A stretch of DNA of 6,950 nt, from NCBI GenBank assembly GCA_002696025.1, contig NZQU01000072.1, positions 1-6,950 on the forward strand. The letters run 5' to 3'. The position numbers and the translations under genes were made by a program. The DNA comes from Crocinitomicaceae bacterium. Lineage in GTDB: Bacteria; Bacteroidota; Bacteroidia; Flavobacteriales_D; Crocinitomicaceae. Below are positions 1-6,949 of the stretch, in pieces. Numbering within the stretch: the first letter of the stretch is position 1; every line of letters begins with the position of its first letter. A model generated the notes under the pieces. It saw only the letters and a list, made by a program, of their open reading frames with translations. It was not told where the DNA came from and ran no database searches.

Positions 1-558
1 AACCCCAATGATCGCATACCAATCATTTCTAGCCATACAGCAGTTAATGGTTTCGATACTATTGCAGATTCTATTAAAGATAAAGACAATCAAAAAAAAG
101 TTTTAAACAGCAAGTTCTTTTCATGGAGTATCAACTTATCTAAGGAGGAGATTAGATATATAAATGAAAGTAATGGATTGATAGGGGTGATGCTTGACAA
201 AGGTCGCTATGCAGGAATTAGAAGACTAAAGAAAATTGAAGAAATAAAAAATAAAACAATCAGAAAAGAAGCATATTTACAGCTTATTTTTGATAATATA
301 TTTTTTTATATTGAAGCAGCTGGAAATAAAACAGCTTGGGATATTTTGTCTTTAGGTTCAGATTTTGATGGTATTATTACACATTTTGACGATTATGATA
401 AAATGTCAAAAATCACTCAATTAAAATCTGATTTAATTAATTATTTATCAGAAACAGAATTTAAAAAAGATCTGTGGTTTGATTATACTCCCGAAAATAT
501 AATGCATAAAATATTTTTTTCGAATGCAAATACTTTTTTAAAAAAACACTTTATTTAA
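1..558 (+). CDS. Peptidase M19 (membrane/renal dipeptidase)-like protein, C-terminal part
   Basis: The frame is open from base 1, so the N-terminus lies outside the window; 185 residues are visible. Three blocks match the C-terminal half of M19 amidohydrolase-fold dipeptidases. PIISSH at in-window residues 7-12 corresponds to the family's PVIxSH, and H12 would be a metal ligand. LGSDFDG at 118-124 matches the family's GSDFDG/GGDFDG, with the conserved Asp at 121. A final ENIMHKIFFSNANTFL stretch at about 165-180 resembles the closing helix (family pattern ENIxKILGxNFLRV). Family members hydrolyse dipeptides at a binuclear zinc site; other amide substrates are possible. Two oddities: the segment after H12 is about 20 residues longer than in human DPEP1, and the Arg-Asn pair that binds the substrate carboxylate there reads Ile-Asn (I44-N45). 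Activity is therefore uncertain. The gene overlaps the following lyase gene by one base and is probably in its operon. An internal Met at base 178 is not the real start, because homology continues upstream of it. Confidence 0.72.
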   Translation, partial: NPNDRIPIISSHTAVNGFDTIADSIKDKDNQKKVLNSKFFSWSINLSKEEIRYINESNGLIGVMLDKGRYAGIRRLKKIEEIKNKTIRKEAYLQLIFDNIFFYIEAAGNKTAWDILSLGSDFDGIITHFDDYDKMSKITQLKSDLINYLSETEFKKDLWFDYTPENIMHKIFFSNANTFLKKHFI

Positions 559-560
559 TG
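556..560 (+). promoter_or_regulatory. TAATG stop/start overlap (translational coupling)
   Basis: The TAA stop of the M19-like gene (556-558) shares its last A with the ATG of the lyase gene (558-560). No Shine-Dalgarno-like purine run precedes the ATG, so re-initiation by ribosomes finishing the upstream gene is the likely way the lyase is translated. A second ATG at 564 could serve as an alternative start two codons later. Confidence 0.7.
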
Positions 561-2009
561 GATATGACAGAAAATAAGTTGCAATTTCCCAAAAAAGCAA
601 AAACTAAAGAAGAATTGTTGGCTTTTGTTAAAGAAAACAAGATCAAGGATGTACAATGGAGAAAAGGAAAAGCTTTTTGTTTGGTTTATCATCCTGGAGA
701 TGATAGGGCAAGTATGATTAAAGAGATTTACGATCAATATTATTCTGATAATGCTTTAAACCCTGGAGCAACTCCTAGTTTAACCAAAATGGAATCGCAA
801 GTAATAGCAATGTGTTCCGATCTTTTTAATGGAGATAATAAAGTAAGGGGAAATATTACATCTGGAGGTACAGAAAGTATTTTATTAGCTGTTAAATCGG
901 CTAGAGATTGGGCTAAAAAACACAAACCAAACATTAAAAATCCAGAGGTAATTGTGCCTGCATCTGTTCATCCTGCATTTATCAAAGGTTTTCAATATTT
1001 TGGTGTGCATTTTAAGTCTGTACCTCTTAAAAATTACAGGGCTGATTCTGCTGCAATTGAAAATGAAATTAATGAAAACACAATATTACTAGTTGCCTCA
1101 GCTCCATCATATCCACATGGATTAATGGATCCAGTTTCTGAAATATCAGAATTGGCTTTTAAGAATGATATTTTGTGTCATGTTGATTCATGTATAGGTG
1201 GTTTTTTATTGCCATTTATAAAAAAATTAGGATATCCAATACCTGAATTTGATTTTAATTTAAGAGGGGTAACATCTATTTCTGCTGATCTTCATAAGTT
1301 TGGCTATGCTCCAAAAGGCTCATCAGTAATTTTATATAGGAATGCAGATCTTAGAAAATTTCAATTTTCAGTATATACAAAATGGAATGGGGGTGTGTAT
1401 GGATCTCCAACTATTGGAGGTACAAGACCTGGCGGATGTATAGCCGGTTCTTGGGCTGCAATTAATGGAATAGGAGAGGAGGGTTATCTGGATATGGCAG
1501 AAGTTACCATGAAAACAACACAAAAATTAATCGATGGTGTCAAACTTATTGAAGAGCTCTCTATTATTGAACAACCAGAGATGAGTATTTTTTCTTTTCA
1601 ATCTGAGCATATAAATGTTTATCAATTAGCAGATTTATTAAACAAGAAAGGATGGCACTTTGAAAGACAACATTTGCCGCCTAGTCTTCATTTTACAGTT
1701 AACTATATTCACAAAGATATAGTAGATGAATTTTTAAAAGACTTAAATAGCTGTGTTCAAGAAGTTAAAAAATTTAACTTAAGCAAATTAGGAGATAAAC
1801 TTCAGGTAGGCTTGGTAAAAGGATTAAAAAAGGTTTTACCAAAAGGAACAATTTCAAAATTTCAAAAGACTCAATCCTCTTCCGATGACATTCATAAAGA
1901 AAATACAGCGCCCATGTATGGGATGATGAATGTATTGTCGGGTACAGATGATTTAGATGAGATTGTACTTGATTTTATGGATAAGATCAATACTTTAGAC
2001 GAATCATAA
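558..2009 (+). CDS. Sphingosine-1-phosphate lyase-like PLP-dependent enzyme
   Basis: This complete 483-residue protein belongs to the fold-type I PLP group II decarboxylase superfamily and most resembles sphingosine-1-phosphate lyase, which cleaves phosphorylated long-chain bases to a fatty aldehyde and phosphoethanolamine. Visible landmarks are TSGGTES (101-107, cofactor phosphate loop), H138 in PASVHPAF (position of the His stacking on PLP), HVDSCIGGF (208-216, D210 facing the pyridine nitrogen), SADLHKFGYAPKGSS (242-256, K247 the Schiff-base Lys, K253 the second conserved Lys), SPTIGGTRPGG (283-293) and a late APMYGMM (451-457) matching the family's terminal IYGMA motif. Unlike the eukaryotic enzymes it has no N-terminal membrane anchor, so it should be cytoplasmic. 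The early family motif NPLHPD reads NALNPG (66-71). A Lys-rich segment at about 407-447 looks like an extra insertion. It is coupled to the upstream M19-like gene and followed by a strong hairpin terminator. A related amino-acid decarboxylase is the alternative, but the C-terminal motifs favour the lyase. Confidence 0.9.
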   Translation: MDMTENKLQFPKKAKTKEELLAFVKENKIKDVQWRKGKAFCLVYHPGDDRASMIKEIYDQYYSDNALNPGATPSLTKMESQVIAMCSDLFNGDNKVRGNITSGGTESILLAVKSARDWAKKHKPNIKNPEVIVPASVHPAFIKGFQYFGVHFKSVPLKNYRADSAAIENEINENTILLVASAPSYPHGLMDPVSEISELAFKNDILCHVDSCIGGFLLPFIKKLGYPIPEFDFNLRGVTSISADLHKFGYAPKGSSVILYRNADLRKFQFSVYTKWNGGVYGSPTIGGTRPGGCIAGSWAAINGIGEEGYLDMAEVTMKTTQKLIDGVKLIEELSIIEQPEMSIFSFQSEHINVYQLADLLNKKGWHFERQHLPPSLHFTVNYIHKDIVDEFLKDLNSCVQEVKKFNLSKLGDKLQVGLVKGLKKVLPKGTISKFQKTQSSSDDIHKENTAPMYGMMNVLSGTDDLDEIVLDFMDKINTLDES

Positions 2010-2011
2010 AA

Positions 2012-2035
2012 AAAAGCCCCTTTCGAGGGGCTTTT
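2012..2035. terminator. Bidirectional Rho-independent terminator between convergent genes
   Basis: A perfect 10-bp stem (AAAAGCCCCT at 2012-2021 with AGGGGCTTTT at 2026-2035) closes on a TTCG loop. It starts two bases after the lyase stop codon. Read on the + strand it ends in only four Ts; read on the - strand it is followed by a run of eight Ts, reaching into the lyase stop region. It should therefore work best for the minus-strand hydrolase-like gene while also serving the lyase operon. Confidence 0.9.
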
Positions 2036-2058
2036 GAATTCATATAAATTATTATTTC

Positions 2059-3636
2059 TTATTGAATAATAAGTTTTTTAGAAATCATTCCATTATTGGT
2101 ATTCGTATTAACAACATAAATACCAGCTGGTAAATTAAGTTCAGTTAATTCAAGTACATTAGAATTAACATTTGATTTACTTAATGCAAGCTTACCGGTA
2201 ACAGTAAATATTTCAACTCCATTTATCTGCTGGTCATTAGATGTTATTGTTAACATGTTTGAAGCAGGTACAGGGAACATTGAAATGCTGTTGTTTAAAT
2301 CTAAGTTATTTACATCAGCAGTAATTAAACCTGTCGCCATTGCAGCTCTTCTACAGAAAAAACCAAGTGTAGAATCAATAAAAGCCATGGCTTTCATAAC
2401 ATTCATGTCTGGATTGGTAGTGATTCCATTTTGATGTGCTGCGATCCCTTCAGCAGAAGTTAAACCAACAGCAGGCGCTATTAAGTCAACAGTAACAGTT
2501 GAATCCCAATAGTCCCAAGGAGATGATTCATAAGGATTACCAGTTATGTATGGGAATAAATTATCAACTGGTGCACCAACAGTTGTTCCTCCAATGTCAA
2601 CCATTCCTTGAGCAACAAGAGAAGCTGCTTGAGCTCCTTGAGTATATGGATCATTGAACCCAGCATTATTAAATACATCATTGTTTCCTAATGCATTTGC
2701 TTTTGTTAAGACATCATAACCTCCACTAATATCAGTTGTAACAATTCCGATTTGTTGAACAGAAACATCACCAGTTGTATAAGTTGCAACTGGGTCAGTT
2801 GGACAATGAACAGCAACCATTGGTACGTCGCCAGCTTCAAGCCAACTCAAGTCACCAATACCACCTCCCATACTTAATACACAGTGAACATCATCTGAAT
2901 AACCAGCGTGATTGTCCATGTTTAATGCAGGGTTTCCACCAAATCCGTCCCAATCTCCGATTACTGCAGTATCAAGTAATGCAACAGGGTTATTTGGGTC
3001 AGTTAAATCTAAAAATTTAGGCAATTGAATTTCGGCAAGTTTATCAACAGTTGCATATCCTAATGCAATCCATCCACCAGAACCTTGTCCAGAAAGAATG
3101 ATTTTAGAAGTATCTATTCCGTAGCTATTGCTATTTGTAGCATAGTCTTTTCTAAAGTAACGAACAGCTGCTTTAGCATCTTGGATGCCTCTGTATACTG
3201 CTTTCATTAAACTTGCAGCTCTTAATGCTTGAGTACTATCCATAGGGTTCCATCCCAATCGGTATTCAATGTTTGCAACAACATAACCTCTCTTAGCATA
3301 TCCTTCACACATTAATGATGTGGCTGCATCAAAACGAGAACCTGTTGGGTTTCCATTGTGAATAATAGGTAAAAAAGTACCTGTATGCATGTGGATAATT
3401 AATGGTCTGTTTGTTTCTGTATCACCAGAAGGTGAATAAACTTCCATTTCAAGAGCAGGTATAGGTCCAGCTCCCGTTGGAATAGGTGTTCCAGCGAGTA
3501 CTGAAAAGTTAGTTGAATATAAAATATTGCTATCTACATCAACGCTTGTAAAAACTTCATCAACATAGCGAGTCTGAGAAAATGATGACCCAATAATGGC
3601 CATGCTAAAAAGTAAACATGTAATAATTTGCTTCAT
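2059..3636 (-). CDS. Secreted alpha/beta-hydrolase-fold (esterase-like) protein with T9SS type A sorting domain
   Basis: The 525-residue protein begins with a clear signal peptide (charged start, hydrophobic core, likely cleavage near residues 20-21, FSQ-TR). Residues about 65-435 resemble Bacteroidota carboxylesterase-like alpha/beta hydrolases: RPLIIHMHTGTF (78-88) is the oxyanion-loop region, RGYVVANIEYRLGW (116-129) the following strand, KIILSGQGSGG (178-188) the nucleophile elbow, VPMVAVHCPTD (271-281) the strand ending in a candidate acid D281, and FIDSTLGFFCRRAA (419-432) a family-typical late block. The catalytic His is not obvious. In the elbow, alignment with GxSxGG puts Gly185 where Ser is expected, so esterase activity is doubtful. 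Residues about 451-525 form a sorting domain (FPVPASNMLTI, LNLPAGIYVV, terminal KKLIIQ), predicting outer-membrane passage by T9SS and attachment to the surface or release. It lies 80 bp downstream of the TonB receptor on the same strand. The start is supported by the signal peptide; no Shine-Dalgarno is seen. Confidence 0.85.
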   Translation of the reverse strand: MKQIITCLLFSMAIIGSSFSQTRYVDEVFTSVDVDSNILYSTNFSVLAGTPIPTGAGPIPALEMEVYSPSGDTETNRPLIIHMHTGTFLPIIHNGNPTGSRFDAATSLMCEGYAKRGYVVANIEYRLGWNPMDSTQALRAASLMKAVYRGIQDAKAAVRYFRKDYATNSNSYGIDTSKIILSGQGSGGWIALGYATVDKLAEIQLPKFLDLTDPNNPVALLDTAVIGDWDGFGGNPALNMDNHAGYSDDVHCVLSMGGGIGDLSWLEAGDVPMVAVHCPTDPVATYTTGDVSVQQIGIVTTDISGGYDVLTKANALGNNDVFNNAGFNDPYTQGAQAASLVAQGMVDIGGTTVGAPVDNLFPYITGNPYESSPWDYWDSTVTVDLIAPAVGLTSAEGIAAHQNGITTNPDMNVMKAMAFIDSTLGFFCRRAAMATGLITADVNNLDLNNSISMFPVPASNMLTITSNDQQINGVEIFTVTGKLALSKSNVNSNVLELTELNLPAGIYVVNTNTNNGMISKKLIIQ

Positions 3637-3716
3637 AATTGTATATATTTATTTGTATTAGATTGCTAATTTACGTTATTAAATGCTAATTATACTAACT
3701 AAAGTAGAATATTCGC

Positions 3717-6530
3717 TTATTTATTTTCCCAGTCAAATGTAATAGAGCCATAGATCATTCGTCCTACAAATGGTCCGCCATATACTTGTAAAACCTTATT
3801 GTTAAGAACATTTGAAGCTCCAATTTTAACCGTTAAATTAAGTTTTGTTATTTTTTGATTAACCTGAACATCAAGCAATGAATAGGTAGGAACACTTCCA
3901 GTGAATTGTGGAGACCCCTCATATACAAAGCCTTCTATCCATTTGTAATTGATGTTAAAACCAAAGCCTTTAAATTTGGTTCCTTTAATTTTGATATCTC
4001 GTCCTCTAAAGCCAAGGTTGAATTTATGCTCAGGAGTATTATATGCTGGAATAATAGGGTCATCGCTTTTTTTGTTTAGGACATTCCATGAATAGTTTCC
4101 ATTTAAAGCGAAAAAATCTCCCAAATAGTAATTGATTCCGATTGCGGCTCCTTGAGTTGTTATTTGTTCACTAGAATTTGTTGCAATTCGATATACATCT
4201 CTTATAATAGGAGTGTTAAATTGAGTGACGAATATGTCTACACCATTTATATATCCAATAAAATCTGTATAGAAGTTGAAATAATAGTTGAAGTCAACAA
4301 AAACTCTGTTGAAAAAAGTACCTCGATAACCGAATTCAATAGATTTGACTTTTTCTGGTTGAATTGGGTCAAGATTAAAATAATTTAAAGAATCTACATC
4401 TTGTGAATAAATAAAGCTTCTTAATGACTCAACAGTTACAAGAGAATCATATCCATTTATATTTCCTACCAATTTAGCACGTCCAACATTGTAATACATG
4501 TATTGATTTAATAAAGTTGGGTTTCTAATGGCAGAGGTAAAAGTTCCCCTAATAGTGTGATTTGAATTGGGTTGCCAAATAAATGATAGGGCAGGAGATG
4601 GCAGTAGTTTAAAGTTTTCATTCTTATCCAATCTAAAGGTCCCTTTTATCATGAATTTTTCATCAAGCATCTTTTTTTCAATACCACCATATGCGCCAAC
4701 CTCTTTATTGGTAATTACAACTCCATTTGTGTCACTAAATAATGAGCCTTGAGACCTTGGTTGATAAAGTCTTCCGTTAACTCCAAGAGTGAATTTTGCA
4801 AAATCTGTATTAAATATTTTTTCAGAATGAACATGATATAAAGCTGATTTATCCATTATTCTTGATCCTCCTTCAAGAAATGAAGTTTTTAAAGTAATGT
4901 CGTTTAAAAGAGAATCAAAACGTGCTGTTCCAGGCTCGAAATAATCTAACATTTCTTCAGGAGCATAAGCAGTATTGGCATGGTTTGCAGCCTCAATATG
5001 CCATGCACTAATAGAATCAGGATTTGCATTTACAACAGAATCTATAGCGTTTAGATCAAATGGTACTCCTATTTGTGGAAACCAAGCAATATTGTCATCT
5101 AAATCTCGAACTCTGTCTGTAATGTTATTTGACCAGTACTCTCTGTAACTGTCATTCCAGTCCCAATCTGCTGCTGCAGCATCTTGCATTAAAAAAGCAG
5201 TCAAAACAGCATCATATGAGTTACCCGCATCTTCATGAGTTGCATACGCTCTAACAAAGAAGTCATCTTTTTTACGAAGTTCAAGTCTGTTTTGAAAAAA
5301 CAAAATATCTTTTAAACTAAACCTGTTGTCTCCTTGATAAACAGTAGTTCCAGTACCAAAATTTGATGCTGCAATTAGCTCAAGGTCTGGTTTAAATAAA
5401 TAATGAAATGCAAGTGAGGTTTTAAGGTTTTCAGTGTCATAATCAACAATGTCTTGTTCCCAATATCCAGTTCTATGCCACCTTCCTAGACCGGGTGTCT
5501 GCCAAATAGCTTGATTGTCAGTTGCATTATTTATGTTTGGTGATAGGTTCTCATCTCCATATCTGTTCACGGCATCATATCCACCAGGGTTTGATTCATC
5601 TGTGTCAAGTCCTGCAACACTATTTGAATTATCAGCCACCCAATCATCGGCCCTCATATAGAAGAAATTAAATTTATAGGCGAATTTTTTTTCGTCTTTT
5701 TTATTTTTAAAAACTTGAGCATAACGAACTGAATACTCATTTAAGTTTCGTTCACCTAATTTGACGCTTGCAGAAAACCCAGGAAATAAAAAGGGGCTTT
5801 TTGTATGCATACTTATAACACCATTAAAAGCATTTGGGCCATAAAAAGCAGAGCTTGCACCTGATACTATTTCAACTTTCATTAAATCAAGTTCAGATGC
5901 TCCAAGAAAATTACCTAAAGCAAAACTCAATCCTGGAGATGCATTATCTACTCCATCAATTATTTGAAGAGATCTAACTGGTGAAGTACTATTAAAGCCT
6001 CTTGTATTAACAACTTTAAAACCAAGGCTAGCAGATGTCAAGTCAACTCCTTTCATATGGCTTAAACCTTCATAAAAATTTGTAGCAGGAGTTTCTTTGA
6101 TGGCATTTAAGGACATTGTTTCTACTGATAAAGGCGATTCTTTTTGTTTATCGCTGATAAACGCCACAACTTTAACATCTCCCATATCTTGGATGCTTTG
6201 TTTGGTTTTTAGCGCAATTTTAATTTTTTGATTTATAGAATTGACAACAAGTTCGGTCTCATCATATTCCAAATGACTTATCATTAGTATGATTGGAAAA
6301 GTGTCAATAATTTTTAATTTAAAATTCCCATCAAAATCGCTAACTGATCCTATTTGTGTGTTTTTTATTTTAATCTTAGCAAAAGCAACAGGGTCTTTGT
6401 TTTCATCGTCGATAATTTGACCTTTAATGAAATCTTGGGATTGAGCACTTATAGAAAAGGTAAGTGCTATTAAAGAAATAAAAGTTGTCTTAAGAGATAT
6501 GTATTTAAAATATTTACTTATGTAATTCAT
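3717..6530 (-). CDS. TonB-dependent outer-membrane receptor with carboxypeptidase-regulatory-like domain
   Basis: This complete 937-residue receptor imports a ligand across the outer membrane using TonB energy. The signal peptide covers about residues 1-30 (KYISLKTTFISLIALTFSISA). Residues about 33-110 form the carboxypeptidase-regulatory-like beta domain (KGQIIDDENKDPVAFAKI, then GSVSDFDGNFKLKI) typical of Bacteroidota receptors. A short stretch around 118-123 (VKVVAF) is a candidate TonB box. The plug spans about 130-245, with VVNTRGFN (173-180), LQIIDGVDNASPG (188-200) and VEIVSGASSAFYGPNAFNGVISM (from 219). The remainder is a 22-strand-type barrel with late motifs such as LDKNENF and TSAIRNPTLLNQYMYY. 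The last strand reads MIYGSITFDW and ends in ENK, not in the usual terminal aromatic residue. No SusD-like lipoprotein is adjacent, so it is probably not a glycan-utilisation SusC. The family is widespread in Bacteroidota, and the ligand cannot be assigned. The start is supported by the signal peptide and by an in-frame ATG after an A-rich leader. Confidence 0.93.
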   Translation of the reverse strand: MNYISKYFKYISLKTTFISLIALTFSISAQSQDFIKGQIIDDENKDPVAFAKIKIKNTQIGSVSDFDGNFKLKIIDTFPIILMISHLEYDETELVVNSINQKIKIALKTKQSIQDMGDVKVVAFISDKQKESPLSVETMSLNAIKETPATNFYEGLSHMKGVDLTSASLGFKVVNTRGFNSTSPVRSLQIIDGVDNASPGLSFALGNFLGASELDLMKVEIVSGASSAFYGPNAFNGVISMHTKSPFLFPGFSASVKLGERNLNEYSVRYAQVFKNKKDEKKFAYKFNFFYMRADDWVADNSNSVAGLDTDESNPGGYDAVNRYGDENLSPNINNATDNQAIWQTPGLGRWHRTGYWEQDIVDYDTENLKTSLAFHYLFKPDLELIAASNFGTGTTVYQGDNRFSLKDILFFQNRLELRKKDDFFVRAYATHEDAGNSYDAVLTAFLMQDAAAADWDWNDSYREYWSNNITDRVRDLDDNIAWFPQIGVPFDLNAIDSVVNANPDSISAWHIEAANHANTAYAPEEMLDYFEPGTARFDSLLNDITLKTSFLEGGSRIMDKSALYHVHSEKIFNTDFAKFTLGVNGRLYQPRSQGSLFSDTNGVVITNKEVGAYGGIEKKMLDEKFMIKGTFRLDKNENFKLLPSPALSFIWQPNSNHTIRGTFTSAIRNPTLLNQYMYYNVGRAKLVGNINGYDSLVTVESLRSFIYSQDVDSLNYFNLDPIQPEKVKSIEFGYRGTFFNRVFVDFNYYFNFYTDFIGYINGVDIFVTQFNTPIIRDVYRIATNSSEQITTQGAAIGINYYLGDFFALNGNYSWNVLNKKSDDPIIPAYNTPEHKFNLGFRGRDIKIKGTKFKGFGFNINYKWIEGFVYEGSPQFTGSVPTYSLLDVQVNQKITKLNLTVKIGASNVLNNKVLQVYGGPFVGRMIYGSITFDWENK

Positions 6531-6548
6531 TTATCTATAGCTTATAAC

Positions 6549-6556
6549 CAAATATA
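6549..6556 (-). promoter_or_regulatory. Possible Bacteroidota -7 element (TATATTTG) for the TonB receptor gene
   Basis: Read on the - strand, TATATTTG matches the Bacteroidota -7 consensus TAnnTTTG exactly and ends 18 bases before the receptor's ATG. The leader would be very short. No TTG-type -33 element is seen 17-23 bases upstream, so this is a weak call in AT-rich DNA. If real, the receptor could be transcribed independently of the gene to its right. Confidence 0.35.
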
Positions 6557-6568
6557 AGTATTTATGAA

Positions 6569-6949
6569 TTAAAAAGTAGGGCTAAGTAAATCTAATATTT
6601 CAGGATTATCAATTACTGGATTTACAACTAGAGCATCATTTTTTTTGTCTGCTATAACGATTGGTAATTTTAGCATCTCCTCATTTGCTGCTATCATATC
6701 ATTTTTGCCACCAGTGAACAGAGGATTAATATCAGAAACTATTTTGGTGTCATTTTTTGAGGGTTTTTTGATTTGTTTTGAAATGAGAGTTTCTTTTTTA
6801 GATTCTTTTATTTCTTTTGAATCAGATCGTTCTTGTACTGTTAAATTCTGAGTGCTTTTTTTGTTGGTTTTTGTTTTTTGACCAACAACATTTGTTTTGG
6901 CTATTTTTTTTGAGTTTGAATCAATATTTAAATCTAATATTTTAGGGAT
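6569..6949 (-). CDS. Unrecognised Lys/Ser/Asn-rich protein, C-terminal part
   Basis: On the - strand, one frame is open from the right edge to a TAA at 6569-6571, giving 126 visible residues; the N-terminus lies outside the window. I do not recognise a family. The first 70 or so visible residues are highly polar and Lys-rich (KKIAKTN, KTKTNKKS, SKEIKESKKE), with no membrane segment or Cys, suggesting a disordered tail or linker. The last 50 are less charged (DINPLFTGGKNDM, LPIVIADKKNDALVVNPVID, ending LLSPTF). The hexapeptide pattern P-K/E-I-L-D-L occurs at both ends of the visible part. The reading is supported by the absence of stops over 126 codons despite the A-rich sequence. It contains runs of seven to eight As in the sense strand (for example 6639-6646 and 6904-6911). 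It ends 38 bp before the TonB receptor start, with no clear terminator, so co-transcription is possible. Confidence 0.6.
   Translation of the reverse strand: MPKILDLNIDSNSKKIAKTNVVGQKTKTNKKSTQNLTVQERSDSKEIKESKKETLISKQIKKPSKNDTKIVSDINPLFTGGKNDMIAANEEMLKLPIVIADKKNDALVVNPVIDNPEILDLLSPTF

Noticed and set aside
2775..3020. Open frame of 81 codons on the + strand inside the hydrolase-like gene.
   Set aside because: It lies antisense to a well-supported gene, is rich in Gln/Leu from complementary codons, and has no recognisable domain.
3661..3700. Two imperfect direct copies around GCTAATT in the receptor-hydrolase gap, and a weak ATTTA/TAAAT stem.
   Set aside because: They are short, AT-only or nearly so, and form neither a credible terminator nor a clear operator.
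3699..3706. TACTTTAG on the - strand, a near match to TAnnTTTG, in the gap before the hydrolase-like gene.
   Set aside because: It differs at one key T and has no TTG element at suitable spacing; such near matches are common in AT-rich DNA.
4152..4752. Two short + strand frames inside the TonB receptor gene.
   Set aside because: They are shadows of the receptor coding sequence with no family features.
6645..6851. Open frame of 68 codons on the + strand near the right edge.
   Set aside because: It is antisense to the 126-codon minus-strand frame; its Phe/Ser richness is the complement of Lys/Arg codons there.
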